Shown here one piece after another: positions 1 to 7,270 of a stretch of DNA of 14,844 nucleotides; positions within the stretch are counted from its first letter, which is position 1; the number at the start of each line of letters is the position of its first letter. The stretch spans positions 1 to 14,844 of the forward strand of contig JAJZWW010000029.1 of NCBI GenBank assembly GCA_021846485.1, read 5' to 3'. Both the position numbers and the translations under genes were made by a program. This DNA is from Actinomycetes bacterium (lineage in GTDB: Bacteria > Actinomycetota > Acidimicrobiia > Acidimicrobiales > Palsa-688). The notes under the pieces were generated by a model. That model had not been told where the DNA came from and did not search any database. It worked only from the letters and a program-made list of their open reading frames with translations.

Positions 1-1
1 C

Positions 2-1696
2 CGCGGTGGCGCCGCGATCGCGCGGTTCCGCGACGAGCCGGTCGCGAACGACCACGTGCCGGAGGACTGGGTGGCGTCGACGACCACCCTCTTCGGGGAG
101 GCGGCTCTCGGCCTGAGCCGCCTGCCGGGTGGTCCCCTCCTGCGCCAGGCCGTCGCCGCAGCCCCCGAGGCCCGCCCCTGGGCCCGGGCGCGGGCCGGCC
201 GTGCTCTCGCCGGCGACCCGGCGACCACCCCGCCCGGCGGGCCGGGCGCCGGTACCGGACCGGCCGCGCAGCGCTACCGCACCGAGGTCGGCGGTCGGAC
301 CTTCGAGCTGTACTGGGGTGACCTGCACCGCCACTCGCTGGTCAGCCGCTGCACCGCCGGGGACGAGCCGGAGCTCGACGACTTCTACCGCTACGCCTTC
401 GACGTCTGCGAGTACGACTTCTGGGCGGTCACCGACCACGCCGAGAACACCTCCCCCTACCAATGGTGGTCCATCCAGGAGCTGGCCGACGTGCTGCACG
501 TGCCGGGGCGCTTCGTGCCGCTCTACGGCTTCGAGTGGACCTCGGCCACCGGCCACCAGAACGTGGTCTACGAGTCGGTCCGGCGGGGCGCACCGATCTA
601 CTCCTCGACGGCTGGGGGCAGCGCCACCCCGGCGCAGCTGTGGGCCCACCTGCGGGCCGCGGGGCAGCGCAGCCTCACGATCCCCCACCATCCCGGTTCG
701 GCGATGGTTCCCTTCGACTGGTCCTACCAGGACGAGGGGATGCTGCGCCTGGTCGAGGTGTTCCAGGCGTGCCGGGGCAACTACGAGGCCGACGGGTGCT
801 TCCGCCAGTACGCCGACGCGACGCTGGCCGGCACCTTCGTCCAGGACGGCCTGCGCGCCGGGCACCGCTTCGGGCTGATCGGCTCCTCCGACCACGGCAA
901 CGGGGCGGGATATGTGGGCGCCTACGCCGGTGAGCTCACTCGGGAGGCGATCTTCGACGCCCTGCACGAGAGGCGCACTACGGCCGCCACGACCCGTGAC
1001 GTGGTGCTCGACGTGCGCCTCGACGAGACCTTCATGGGCGGGGTCGCCTCCCCTGCCAGCCGCCCGACCCTGCAGGTGCACACCCGGGCGTACGGGGAGC
1101 TGGCCCGGGTCGAGGTGGTGACCCCCGCTGGGGTGGTCCGTCGGGAGGCCCGCCACCCGGAGCTGCCTGGCGGTCACCTCGCCGTCCCCCTCCGGGTCGA
1201 GTGGAGCACGGGAAAGACCTCGCTGACCGACTGGAGCGGGCGGCTACGGCTCGACGGCGGCGCGGTGCTGGAGACCCGCTACTGGTCCCCCGAGATCGTG
1301 GATGTCCGATCCGACGGGATCGCCTGGGAGGCCCGGACACGCAACTTCCGCTCCCAGTACGGCGCGCAGCGTGGCGGCGTGGAGCTCACCGTGACCGGCC
1401 CTCCTGGGGCGACCGTCGCGGTGTCCACCGCGGCGGGGGGCGGGAGCGCCCGTCTCGGGGAGCTCAGCGGGCCGGGGGCCGGCCGGGTCGAGCTGGCCCG
1501 CGGCGACCAGGGCACCCTGGCGCTCCAGCCCGGCACCGGCGGCCTGCTCGGCCTGGGCACCGACCGGCTCTCCCGCGCCTTCGAGCTCGAGGTGACCGGG
1601 CCCACCTGGGTCTACGTGCGCGCGGTGCTCGAGGACGGGGAGATGGCCTGGTCGTCACCCATCTGGGTCGAGCCGCCGCCTGGGTCGCAAGGCTGA
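2..1696 (+). CDS. DUF3604/PHP-type putative metallohydrolase with an isomerase-like N-terminal segment (5' partial)
   Basis: The frame is open to the left edge, so the start lies outside the window. A GTG at 56 is the first possible start inside it, with no clear ribosome binding site. Counting from that GTG, residues ~85-320 are a DUF3604/PHP-like domain: GDLHRHS (His91, His93), VTDHAE (Asp127, His128), YGFEW (Glu160), IPHHPG (His211, His212) and SSDHG (277-281), the His/Asp set expected to bind metals. The C-terminal part is beta-rich and ends SPIWVEPP. Members of this family are poorly characterised hydrolase-like proteins; the substrate is unknown. The segment before residue ~40, including codons upstream of 56 (GGAAIARFR, then HVPEDWVASTTTLFGE and GLSRLPGG), instead resembles the N-terminus of actinobacterial class I mannose-6-phosphate-isomerase-like proteins. 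No ATG, GTG or TTG lies in frame between codon 6 and the PHP motif, so the two parts are translated together as the sequence stands. Confidence 0.85.
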   Translation, partial: RGGAAIARFRDEPVANDHVPEDWVASTTTLFGEAALGLSRLPGGPLLRQAVAAAPEARPWARARAGRALAGDPATTPPGGPGAGTGPAAQRYRTEVGGRTFELYWGDLHRHSLVSRCTAGDEPELDDFYRYAFDVCEYDFWAVTDHAENTSPYQWWSIQELADVLHVPGRFVPLYGFEWTSATGHQNVVYESVRRGAPIYSSTAGGSATPAQLWAHLRAAGQRSLTIPHHPGSAMVPFDWSYQDEGMLRLVEVFQACRGNYEADGCFRQYADATLAGTFVQDGLRAGHRFGLIGSSDHGNGAGYVGAYAGELTREAIFDALHERRTTAATTRDVVLDVRLDETFMGGVASPASRPTLQVHTRAYGELARVEVVTPAGVVRREARHPELPGGHLAVPLRVEWSTGKTSLTDWSGRLRLDGGAVLETRYWSPEIVDVRSDGIAWEARTRNFRSQYGAQRGGVELTVTGPPGATVAVSTAAGGGSARLGELSGPGAGRVELARGDQGTLALQPGTGGLLGLGTDRLSRAFELEVTGPTWVYVRAVLEDGEMAWSSPIWVEPPPGSQG

Positions 1697-1712
1697 CCCG
1701 GCCGCGCCGGGC

Positions 1713-1982
1713 TCATTCCGATCGCCGGGCGAGCGCGACCGTGGCGAGCGCGGCGGCCAGCTCGGACCCCGCGTCCGCCGGGGAGCACGACGAGGACGCC
1801 GCCGCTGCTCCGCGGCACCAGGTGGCCAGTTCCGAGCGGCGCAGGCAAGGGCGGCCATCGACCAGCAGGGTGTCGAACGCCCCGGCGGCGACCGCCCGGG
1901 CGAACACCTCCCCGGCCACCCCGACGTCGAGTGCTTCGAGGGCTGCCTGGGAGACCTCGACGAAGTCGCCGGATGCGCTCAC
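1713..1982 (-). CDS. Small hypothetical protein, 89 aa
   Basis: I do not recognise this protein. The frame begins with GTG at 1982 and ends 16 bases from the stop of the convergent DUF3604 gene. Codon choice is consistent with real coding, with mostly G or C in third positions. The first ~55 residues look like a compact alpha/beta or helix-turn-helix-sized domain (FVEVSQAALEALDVG, then LLVDGRPCLRRSELATWC). The last ~30 residues are Ala/Ser-rich. Cysteines occur at CLRR, TWC and SSC but form no recognisable metal motif. There is no good Shine-Dalgarno sequence before 1982, and the frame stays open upstream, so the start is uncertain. It lies 154 bases beyond the stop of the transporter on the same strand and could be read through from it. 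It might also be non-coding. Confidence 0.45.
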   Translation of the reverse strand: MSASGDFVEVSQAALEALDVGVAGEVFARAVAAGAFDTLLVDGRPCLRRSELATWCRGAAAASSSCSPADAGSELAAALATVALARRSE

Positions 1983-2031
1983 GCAGATCCGATCGGCACC
2001 GCCGGCCCGCTCCTGAGGTCCTCGGGCCGCA

Positions 2032-2065
2032 GGGGCCGGGGTGTGCTCAGGGCCGGGGTGTGCTC
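2032..2065. repeat. 17-bp tandem repeat, two copies
   Basis: Copies at 2032-2048 and 2049-2065 differ only in their first base (16 of 17 identical). The unit contains GGCCGGGGTGTGCTC. It lies in the spacer between the small ORF and the transporter. Replication slippage is the simplest explanation. Confidence 0.8.
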
Positions 2066-2098
2066 GAGTCCAGCCTCGCGGTTGGCCCGGCTCCCCGT

Positions 2099-2123
2099 CC
2101 GGGTCCGGCGTGCCACGACCCGG
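2099..2123 (-). terminator. Possible terminator-like hairpin after the PHS transporter
   Basis: CCGGGTC (2099-2105) and GACCCGG (2117-2123) form a perfect 7-bp stem with an 11-nt loop, starting 13 bases beyond the transporter stop. GGCT/AGCC bases outside the stem could lengthen it with a bulge. There is no U-run, so a classical intrinsic terminator is not shown; actinobacterial terminators often lack one. Confidence 0.35.
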
Positions 2124-2136
2124 AGCCCGGCGTGGG

Positions 2137-3585
2137 CTAGCGCTGGCCGGCGACGTCTCCCGCTGCCACGCTGGCGACGTCTCCCGCTGCCACGCCAGCG
2201 ACGATCCGCTCCGCCCCGGCGAGGACCTCCTCGGGGGCCAGCTCGTCGAGGCTGCGCCCGGCGGGCTCGGGGATCAGCAGGGTGAGGCCGAAGCCGACCA
2301 GGGCGAACAGCGCCGAGAGGCGAAGCGCGCCGCTCACGCCGAAGTGGTCCTTGATGATCGGGAACACGTAGACTCCGACGAACGCCCCGAGCTTGGCGAC
2401 GCCGGCGGAGAGCCCGTGCCCAGTGGTGCGTGAGCTGGTCGGGAACACCTCGCCGGCGAGCACGAAGGTGGTGGTGTTGGGCCCGAACTCGGCGAAGAAG
2501 TAGCTCATCCCGAACAGGATCATGAACGGCACGATCGCCGCGGTGATCCCCGGGATCACCCCGATCAGCAAGAAGGCCAGGCCCATGAGCGGGAAGCCGA
2601 TCAGCTGGAGCCGGCGGTGGCCGATCCGGTCCATCGCATAGGCGGCGAGGAAGTAGCCGGGGACCGCGGCGACGCTGAAGACGATGAGCTGCAGGGCCAG
2701 GACGTGCGCCAGGTCCTCCGCACCGCTCTTGCCGAGCACGCTGCTCACGATGAGCGGGGCGGACACCGAGTTGCCGTAGTAGGCGTAGTCGAAGAGGAAC
2801 CAGCTGCCTGCGGTGCCGACGAGGACCTTCAGGTACCGGCCGTTGGAGAGGAACGACCAGAGCGAGGTCCTCCCCGCCCCGGTCGGGGCGACCGCCTCGG
2901 GGGAGAGCGAGCCGTCCGAGAAGCTGCGGACCGCCTCGGCCGCCTCCTGCGCCCGGCCCTCGACCTGCTGTAGGTACCTGGGGGACTCGGGCATCCGCCG
3001 GCGCTGGTAGATCACCGCCGCGGCGGGTAGCGCCCCGAGGCCGAGCAGCAGCCTCCAGGTGACCGGGTCGGGCACGCCGGCGGAGAGCAGGGTGAGCCCG
3101 GCGACGTAGCCGGCGACGGTCCCGAGGGCCTGCATCGAGAACACCAGTCCGACGAGCTTGCCCCGGTTGGCGCGGTTGGAGAACTCGCTCATGAGCACCG
3201 CGGACATCGGGTAGTCGCCGCCGACGCCGATGCCGAGCACGAAGCGGAACACGAGCAGCCAGAGCAGGTCGGGCGCGAAGGCCGACGCGAGCGCGCCGCC
3301 GACCATCAGCATCGCCTCGAGGCCGTAGATCCGCTTGCGGCCCAGCCGGTCCGCCACCCGGCCGAAGAAGAAGGCCCCGAGGAAAGCCGAGATGAGGGTG
3401 ATCGAGTTGACCAGCCCGGTCTGCGCCGACGACAGGTGCCACTGCTTGGCGATGAGGGTGGTCGCGGTGCCGATGATGAACAGGTCGTAGGCATCGGTGA
3501 AAAAGCCCATCCCCGCGGTCACGATGGCCCGGGTGTGGAACCGGCTGAGCGGGGCTTCGTCGAGCGTGCTGGCGAGATCGGGCAC
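2137..3585 (-). CDS. MFS transporter of the phosphate:H+ symporter (PHS) family
   Basis: This is a 482-residue polytopic inner-membrane protein of the size expected for a 12-helix MFS carrier. PHS-family marks are GMGFFTDAYDLF (25-36), the motif A loop GRVADRLGRKR (75-85), GIGVGGDYPMS (118-128), MPESPRY (198-204) and WFLFDYAYYGNS (262-273). Family members such as Pho84 import inorganic phosphate with protons, but related carriers take organic substrates, so phosphate is likely rather than certain. The GTG start at 3585 is well supported by AGGAG six bases upstream (3592-3596). The cytoplasmic C-terminus ends in a duplicated eight-residue unit, VAAGDVAS/VAAGDVAG, created by a 24-bp tandem repeat. 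It is a single gene: upstream is a decayed region, downstream a hairpin and a small ORF. No clear PHO box was seen in the spacer. Confidence 0.88.
   Translation of the reverse strand: MPDLASTLDEAPLSRFHTRAIVTAGMGFFTDAYDLFIIGTATTLIAKQWHLSSAQTGLVNSITLISAFLGAFFFGRVADRLGRKRIYGLEAMLMVGGALASAFAPDLLWLLVFRFVLGIGVGGDYPMSAVLMSEFSNRANRGKLVGLVFSMQALGTVAGYVAGLTLLSAGVPDPVTWRLLLGLGALPAAAVIYQRRRMPESPRYLQQVEGRAQEAAEAVRSFSDGSLSPEAVAPTGAGRTSLWSFLSNGRYLKVLVGTAGSWFLFDYAYYGNSVSAPLIVSSVLGKSGAEDLAHVLALQLIVFSVAAVPGYFLAAYAMDRIGHRRLQLIGFPLMGLAFLLIGVIPGITAAIVPFMILFGMSYFFAEFGPNTTTFVLAGEVFPTSSRTTGHGLSAGVAKLGAFVGVYVFPIIKDHFGVSGALRLSALFALVGFGLTLLIPEPAGRSLDELAPEEVLAGAERIVAGVAAGDVASVAAGDVAGQR
2150..2195. repeat. 24-bp-period tandem duplication in the transporter C-terminus
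   Basis: A 22-bp sequence beginning GCGACGTCTCCCGCTGCCAC occurs at 2150-2171 and again at 2174-2195. The 24-bp period keeps the reading frame and adds eight residues to the transporter tail just before its stop. Confidence 0.85.
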
Positions 3586-3700
3586 TGTCGGCTCCTAGGG
3601 AGTTGCGGGGGGATCGTCGTCCTCTACCAACCGCCACCAGGGTTACCAGGCCCAGGTGTCGGGCAGCCGACGTCCCGGCGACGCCCAGGCGAATTCTCGG
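3586..3700. other. Spacer upstream of the PHS transporter
   Basis: This 115-bp stretch should hold the transporter promoter, read on the - strand. Visible structure is a short hairpin GTCGG-CTGC-CCGAC and one arm of a perfect inverted repeat CTCGGT-T-ACCGAG (3696-3708). The second arm overlaps the end of the neighbouring pseudogene. I see no recognised riboswitch or PHO box. The transporter ribosome binding site is at 3592-3596. Confidence 0.4.
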
Positions 3701-4217
3701 TTACCGAGGAGAAACTTGCCTGCTGGACTGTTTCGCAGTCTCGGGGTCGACCGTCCCGGCGCGCCGCGCCACCGCCACCGGCGCCTCCCCCGGCGAGCGC
3801 CCGGAGGCGGCCGCGACCCTCGCCAGGCACGACCAGAGCCAGCGGAGCGGAAGGAGAGGACGTCCACCGCGCGCCACGGTCCGGCGAGCAGCAGGTAGCC
3901 GGCGGCGACCACCGGGGGGCCGGACGGCGCCGAGAGCGCGGCCGCGCCGTCGACCCCGCCGAGCACGACGGTCCGCAGCGCGGTCGGGCCGATCCGTCGC
4001 AGCCGCATCGACCCCACCCAGGCGACCGCCGGTACGGCGGTCGCGGGGAGGACCACCCGCGGGGTGCGCGCCGGTCCGACCGGCAGACTGTACCCAGGGG
4101 CCACAGGGTCGCCCCGAGCGCCAGGGCTATGCGTACCACCGAGAGCGGGCTCAGCAGCTCGAAGGGTGCACCGAGGTCGGACCACGACCGGGTCTTGGAG
4201 AAGGACCGACTGGCCGC
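3701..4217 (-). pseudogene. Probable frameshifted membrane-protein pseudogene
   Basis: No single frame reads well here, but three - strand frames join into plausible protein. Frame one, ~4217-4095, gives LGAPFELLSPLSVVRIALAL followed by GATLWPL. Frame two, ~4095-3850, gives LPVGPARTPRVVLPATAV, then LRTVVLGGVD and VVAAGYLLLAGPWRAVDVL. Frame three, ~3850 to the TAA at 3703-3701, gives PLRWLWSCLARVAAASGRSP and ends VSPR. Hydrophobic stretches alternate with Arg-rich loops as in an integral membrane protein, and the PLRWLW ending recalls the C-terminus of DUF418/YeiB-like or acyltransferase membrane proteins; that is a weak resemblance. The first frame follows an in-frame TAG and has no convincing start. 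At least two frame changes are needed, near 4082-4100 and 3841-3870. Assembly or sequencing indels could give the same picture. Confidence 0.35.
3726..3740. repeat. Short hairpin, 5-bp stem
   Basis: GACTG (3726-3730) and CAGTC (3736-3740) enclose a five-base loop. It lies inside the end of the putative pseudogene, upstream of the transporter on the - strand. A role in transporter regulation is possible but unsupported. Confidence 0.25.
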
Positions 4218-4275
4218 CTACCCGTCGGTTCCCGGGACCCGACCCCACCGCCCGGCCGTGCCAGCAGCGCTCCCC

Positions 4276-5517
4276 TCAGGGTCCGGTGCCGAGGGAGGGC
4301 ACCTCCCCTTCCAGAAGGAAGTCGAGCTGCTCGGCGGTGAACCCGCCCGGGTGGCGGATCAGCACCCGGCCCGAGGGGCTGACGAGGAGGGTGAAGGGCA
4401 GGCCGGTGATGCGCGCCGCCCCGGCGGTCGAACCCGTCGGGTCGGAGACGACCGGGTAGGTGACCCCGGTGCGCGCGAGGAGGGCCCGGGCTGCGCCGGG
4501 CCGGTCGGCGACGTCCACCCCGACGAAGTCGACCTTCGGTCGAGAGAAGCGGTAGGCGCGCTCCAGGGCGGGCATCTCGGTGCGGCACACCACGCAGGTC
4601 GAGGAGAAGAAGTCGACGACGCTGTAGTGGCCCCGGAAGCGCGAGAGGCGGAAGGTCCCCTGGCCCCCCTGGAGGTAGCGGAGCGCGATCGGGGGGGCGG
4701 GCGCCCCTACGGTGGCCCCGCCGGCGGTCGAAGCCGGGGTCGCCGGGCCGCCGACGTGCACCCGCTCGGAAGCCGGCAGCAGGTCGTTGGCGACCTGGGC
4801 CATCCCGTGGGCGAACAGGGCGGTGTTGGCCGCCGGCGCGCCGAACTCGGCGACGTAGCGCTCGTGCCCGGACGGGGAGACGAAGAACAGCTCGGCGCTG
4901 TGCACCACGGTGCGGTTGCGGTGGTCGAGCTGGACGTAGAAGCCGTAGCGCTGCCAGACCTTCTCCAGCGCCGCCGGGCTGGCGGTCCCGAAGTACCAGT
5001 TGCGCTGGTGGGCGAGGCCGTGCTCGTCGGTGAAGGAGCGCACGTAGCGGACCTGGGGGTAGAAGGGGTTGACGTTGATCGAGAGCCAGACGACGTTCCG
5101 GGCTGCCCGGCCGAGGTCGTGGTTGGCGGCGACCACGTCGGCGGCGAAGAAGGTGCACAGGTCGACGCAGCGGTCGTCGTTGCCGGCGATCACCACGGTC
5201 TTGCCCCGGAACATCGCCGGAGAGATAGGGTGGCCGTACTGGTCGGTGAGGGTGAACCCCGGGGGCACCGGCTGCTGCTCGCGCAGCACCGTCAGGCTCA
5301 ACAGCGCGGCCGTGGAGCGGTTGACGCCAGGGGCCACCTCCGCGCTTGCAACCGCGCCGGACCCCGGCCCCGGAGCCGTACCCGCGGCACTCCCGTGGCC
5401 GGTCCCGACCCCGGCGAAGAGCACCGCGGCCAGCAGGCCGGCCAGGGCGATCCCCACGCCGAGGTAGACGAGCGGCCTGCGCTCCGGCCGGATTGGGTTC
5501 TCGGGCACTTCTTGCAC
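4276..5517 (-). CDS. Membrane-anchored SCO1/SenC-TlpA fusion, two thioredoxin-fold domains
   Basis: The 413-residue protein has an N-terminal membrane anchor (~16-38) after a short basic segment, then a Gly/Ala/Pro linker (~40-65). Domain one (~82-250) is SCO1/SenC-like: PPGFTLTDQYG, FRGKTVVIAG, the copper-binding CVDLC (Cys117, Cys121) and the distal His206 in VVHSAELFFVSPSG. Domain two (~268-408) is TlpA/ResA-like: GAPAPPIALR, VDFFSSTCVVC with the redox pair Cys308/Cys311, and GLPFTLLV with cis-Pro374. SCO proteins deliver copper to the CuA site of cytochrome oxidase, and TlpA-type proteins keep such thiols reduced; joining them suggests a chaperone carrying its own reductant outside the membrane (inference). 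The GTG at 5517 sits too close to GAGAGG; an in-frame GTG three codons later (5508) has the same site about ten bases upstream and may be the true start. No oxidase genes are nearby. Confidence 0.85.
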   Translation of the reverse strand: MQEVPENPIRPERRPLVYLGVGIALAGLLAAVLFAGVGTGHGSAAGTAPGPGSGAVASAEVAPGVNRSTAALLSLTVLREQQPVPPGFTLTDQYGHPISPAMFRGKTVVIAGNDDRCVDLCTFFAADVVAANHDLGRAARNVVWLSINVNPFYPQVRYVRSFTDEHGLAHQRNWYFGTASPAALEKVWQRYGFYVQLDHRNRTVVHSAELFFVSPSGHERYVAEFGAPAANTALFAHGMAQVANDLLPASERVHVGGPATPASTAGGATVGAPAPPIALRYLQGGQGTFRLSRFRGHYSVVDFFSSTCVVCRTEMPALERAYRFSRPKVDFVGVDVADRPGAARALLARTGVTYPVVSDPTGSTAGAARITGLPFTLLVSPSGRVLIRHPGGFTAEQLDFLLEGEVPSLGTGP

Positions 5518-5579
5518 GCCTCTCGGTCACCACGCCGCTCGTGGGACTCGGCCCGACCGTACCGGGCAGGCGGCAGGCA

Positions 5580-5605
5580 GGCCAGGCGGGCCCGTCCCGC
5601 CGGCC
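5580..5605. terminator. GC-rich hairpin between the winged-helix remnant and the SCO-TlpA gene
   Basis: GGCGGG (5585-5590) pairs with CCCGCC (5596-5601) around a five-base loop. GGCC at 5580-5583 and 5602-5605 extends the stem across one bulged A. It lies ~85 bases beyond the stop at 5690 and ~60 bases before the next - strand start, a sensible place for transcription to end. No U-run follows. Confidence 0.35.
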
Positions 5606-5689
5606 AGGAGCGGACGCTCGGGCCGCGGGGGTGCCGGGGCCCGCCGCTAGAGCCCCTTGCCCCGCGCGAAGTTCACGGTCAGGTCAGGT

Positions 5690-6154
5690 TCATGCGGCGA
5701 TGAGTTGGTGGTCGATGTAGTCGTCGAGGGTGCGGTCGAGTTTCCACCAGGCTTGGGCCAGGGGGCTGCGGTTGGCGATGTCGACGGGGAGGTTGGGGTC
5801 GAGCTGGACCAGGCCGGGGGCGAGGATCCGGCTGTGGGTTTTGGTGAACAGCACCGTCACGCGCCGGCCCTGCGCGCTGAGTTGGTAGCGGCGGGTGCTA
5901 CCGGCATGCTCGATGATGCCTTTGCGTCTGAGCCGGCGTAGGTCGTAGGTGGCTTGGCGGCTGCTGTAGGGCTGGCCAAGCAGTCCAGCAACGCGTTCGG
6001 TCAGGGCGGGGTTGTCGAAGCCGGCTATCAGATGGGTGAAGCCGACGGTGGCGGCCATGAGGGCCATCACTCTGCTGTCCCCGAAGCGGAGCCCCGGGGG
6101 CGTGCAGGCCGTCGGGAGCGACGTGTAGCCAATCGCACCGTCTGGGCCTCTCAC
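5690..6154 (-). CDS. Winged-helix protein, probably the C-terminal remnant of a larger family
   Basis: This 154-residue frame starts with GTG at 6154. Its useful part begins at GLRFGDSRVMALMAA, followed by a winged-helix region (GFTHLIAGF, SSRQATYDLRRLRRKGII, STRRYQLSAQGRRV) and FTKTHSRILAPGL, ending DDYIDHQLIAA. This order matches, from memory, the last third of a common actinobacterial protein family of ~400 residues, function unknown and often found in repeated or mobile contexts. The N-terminal two thirds are missing: the recognisable part begins only ~60 bases after the dehydrogenase stop, and the frame closes at that very stop (6184-6182). No good Shine-Dalgarno sequence precedes 6154; AGGAG lies about 12 bases away. 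It may be translated by read-through or reinitiation, or be dead. If produced, it is a possible small DNA-binding protein, which is inference. Confidence 0.6.
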   Translation of the reverse strand: MRGPDGAIGYTSLPTACTPPGLRFGDSRVMALMAATVGFTHLIAGFDNPALTERVAGLLGQPYSSRQATYDLRRLRRKGIIEHAGSTRRYQLSAQGRRVTVLFTKTHSRILAPGLVQLDPNLPVDIANRSPLAQAWWKLDRTLDDYIDHQLIAA

Positions 6155-6181
6155 ACAGGAGGAGCGTGCTCCTGCGTCCCA

Positions 6182-7270
6182 TCAGTGCTGCGAAGGCAAC
6201 ACGACGCTGCGCAGGGCTTCGCCGTGGCGGACCTCGGCGAAGGCGTCGTCGATGCCCTCCAGGGGGTGGCGACTGGAGATCAGCTCTTCGAGCAGCAGCT
6301 CACCGCGGGACCAGTGCCCGATCATCCGGGGGATGTCCTCGGACGGGCGGGCCGATCCCATCTTCGAGCCGAGTACCCGTAGACCGTCGTTGGGAATGGC
6401 AACGGCGTCGAGGTCCAAGCGAGCGCCGTTGCCGGGGATGCCCACCATCACCGCCGTCCCACCCCGCCGGCACAGAGACACGGCCTGCGCCATCACCGAC
6501 CCGGAGCCGACGGAGGCGAACACGTAGTCCGCTCCCCGGCCGGCGGTCATCTCGCGCACCGCTTCGACGACGTCGACCGAGCCGGCGGCGACGGTGTCGG
6601 TGGCGCCGAAACGCCCGGCCAACGCCAGCTTGTCCTCCACCAGGTCGACGGCAACGATCCGCTCCGCTCCGGCGATGCGCGCGCCCTGGAGCGCGTTGAC
6701 CCCCACCCCGCCGACGCCGATCACCACCACCGTGCTGCCCGGCTCGACCCTGGCGGTGTTGAGCACCGCTCCGACGCCGGTGATCACTCCGCAGGCGAGG
6801 AGCGACGCGGCGTGGAGGGGCAGGTCCTCGGGCAGCGTCGCCACCTGGGAAACGTGGACCACCGCCTCCTCGGCGAACGCTGCGGTGCGCAGTCCGTGGC
6901 CGACCGCGACCCCGGCCCCGTCCCTGAGCGGGCTGTGCTCGTCCAGGCGGAAGCTCGTGGTGCAGAACACCGGCTCACCCCGTCGGCAGGACCAGCACGT
7001 CCCGCACGAGCGGACGAGGGTGACGACGACCGGGTCGCCCGGCGACACCGAGGTCACCCCAGCGCCGACCTCGGCCACCCGTCCGGCCGCCTCGTGGCCG
7101 TACACCGCCGGGAGGTCGCCGCCCCAGGCCCCGTCGGCGAAGGTGACGTCGCTGTGGCAAACGGCGCACGCGACGACTTCGATGCGGAGCTCGTCGGGTC
7201 CGGGGCCGGCCAGCTCGAGGTCCTCGACTCCCAGCGGCTCGCCGAAGCCGCGGCAGACCGCGGCCCTCAC
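6182..7270 (-). CDS. Zinc-dependent alcohol dehydrogenase (MDR superfamily)
   Basis: The 362-residue length is typical for zinc MDR dehydrogenases of the ADH/FrmA-like branch. Visible motifs: ACAVCHSD with catalytic zinc ligand Cys38, GHEAAG (His59, Glu60), four structural-zinc cysteines in CGTCWSCRRGEPVFC (89, 92, 95, 103), the third catalytic ligand Cys160 in LLACGVITG, and the nucleotide fold VVVIGVGGVGVNA followed by VAVDL, whose Asp209 favours NAD+ over NADP+. It should oxidise an alcohol or reduce an aldehyde; the substrate is not evident. I chose GTG 7270 because it overlaps the TGA of the upstream MR/MLE gene as GTGA, has GGAG six bases upstream, and gives the usual MRAAV start. An in-frame GTG at 7282 would add four residues. 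The overlap indicates coupled translation, so a shared pathway with the upstream enzyme is likely. Confidence 0.9.
   Translation of the reverse strand: MRAAVCRGFGEPLGVEDLELAGPGPDELRIEVVACAVCHSDVTFADGAWGGDLPAVYGHEAAGRVAEVGAGVTSVSPGDPVVVTLVRSCGTCWSCRRGEPVFCTTSFRLDEHSPLRDGAGVAVGHGLRTAAFAEEAVVHVSQVATLPEDLPLHAASLLACGVITGVGAVLNTARVEPGSTVVVIGVGGVGVNALQGARIAGAERIVAVDLVEDKLALAGRFGATDTVAAGSVDVVEAVREMTAGRGADYVFASVGSGSVMAQAVSLCRRGGTAVMVGIPGNGARLDLDAVAIPNDGLRVLGSKMGSARPSEDIPRMIGHWSRGELLLEELISSRHPLEGIDDAFAEVRHGEALRSVVLPSQH

Noticed and set aside
3586..3700. Riboswitch or PHO box upstream of the PHS transporter
   Set aside because: Small hairpins are present, but no conserved riboswitch core or PHO-box repeat could be recognised by eye.
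3436..5703. Long + strand open frame across the transporter 5' end, the pseudogene region and the SCO-TlpA gene
   Set aside because: The translation has no recognisable domain and is a composition shadow of the - strand genes.
6160..6173. AGGAGC-GT-GCTCCT palindrome just after the dehydrogenase stop as a terminator
   Set aside because: The two-base centre leaves a poor hairpin and no U-run follows. It is more likely chance, or possibly a protein site, with no support.
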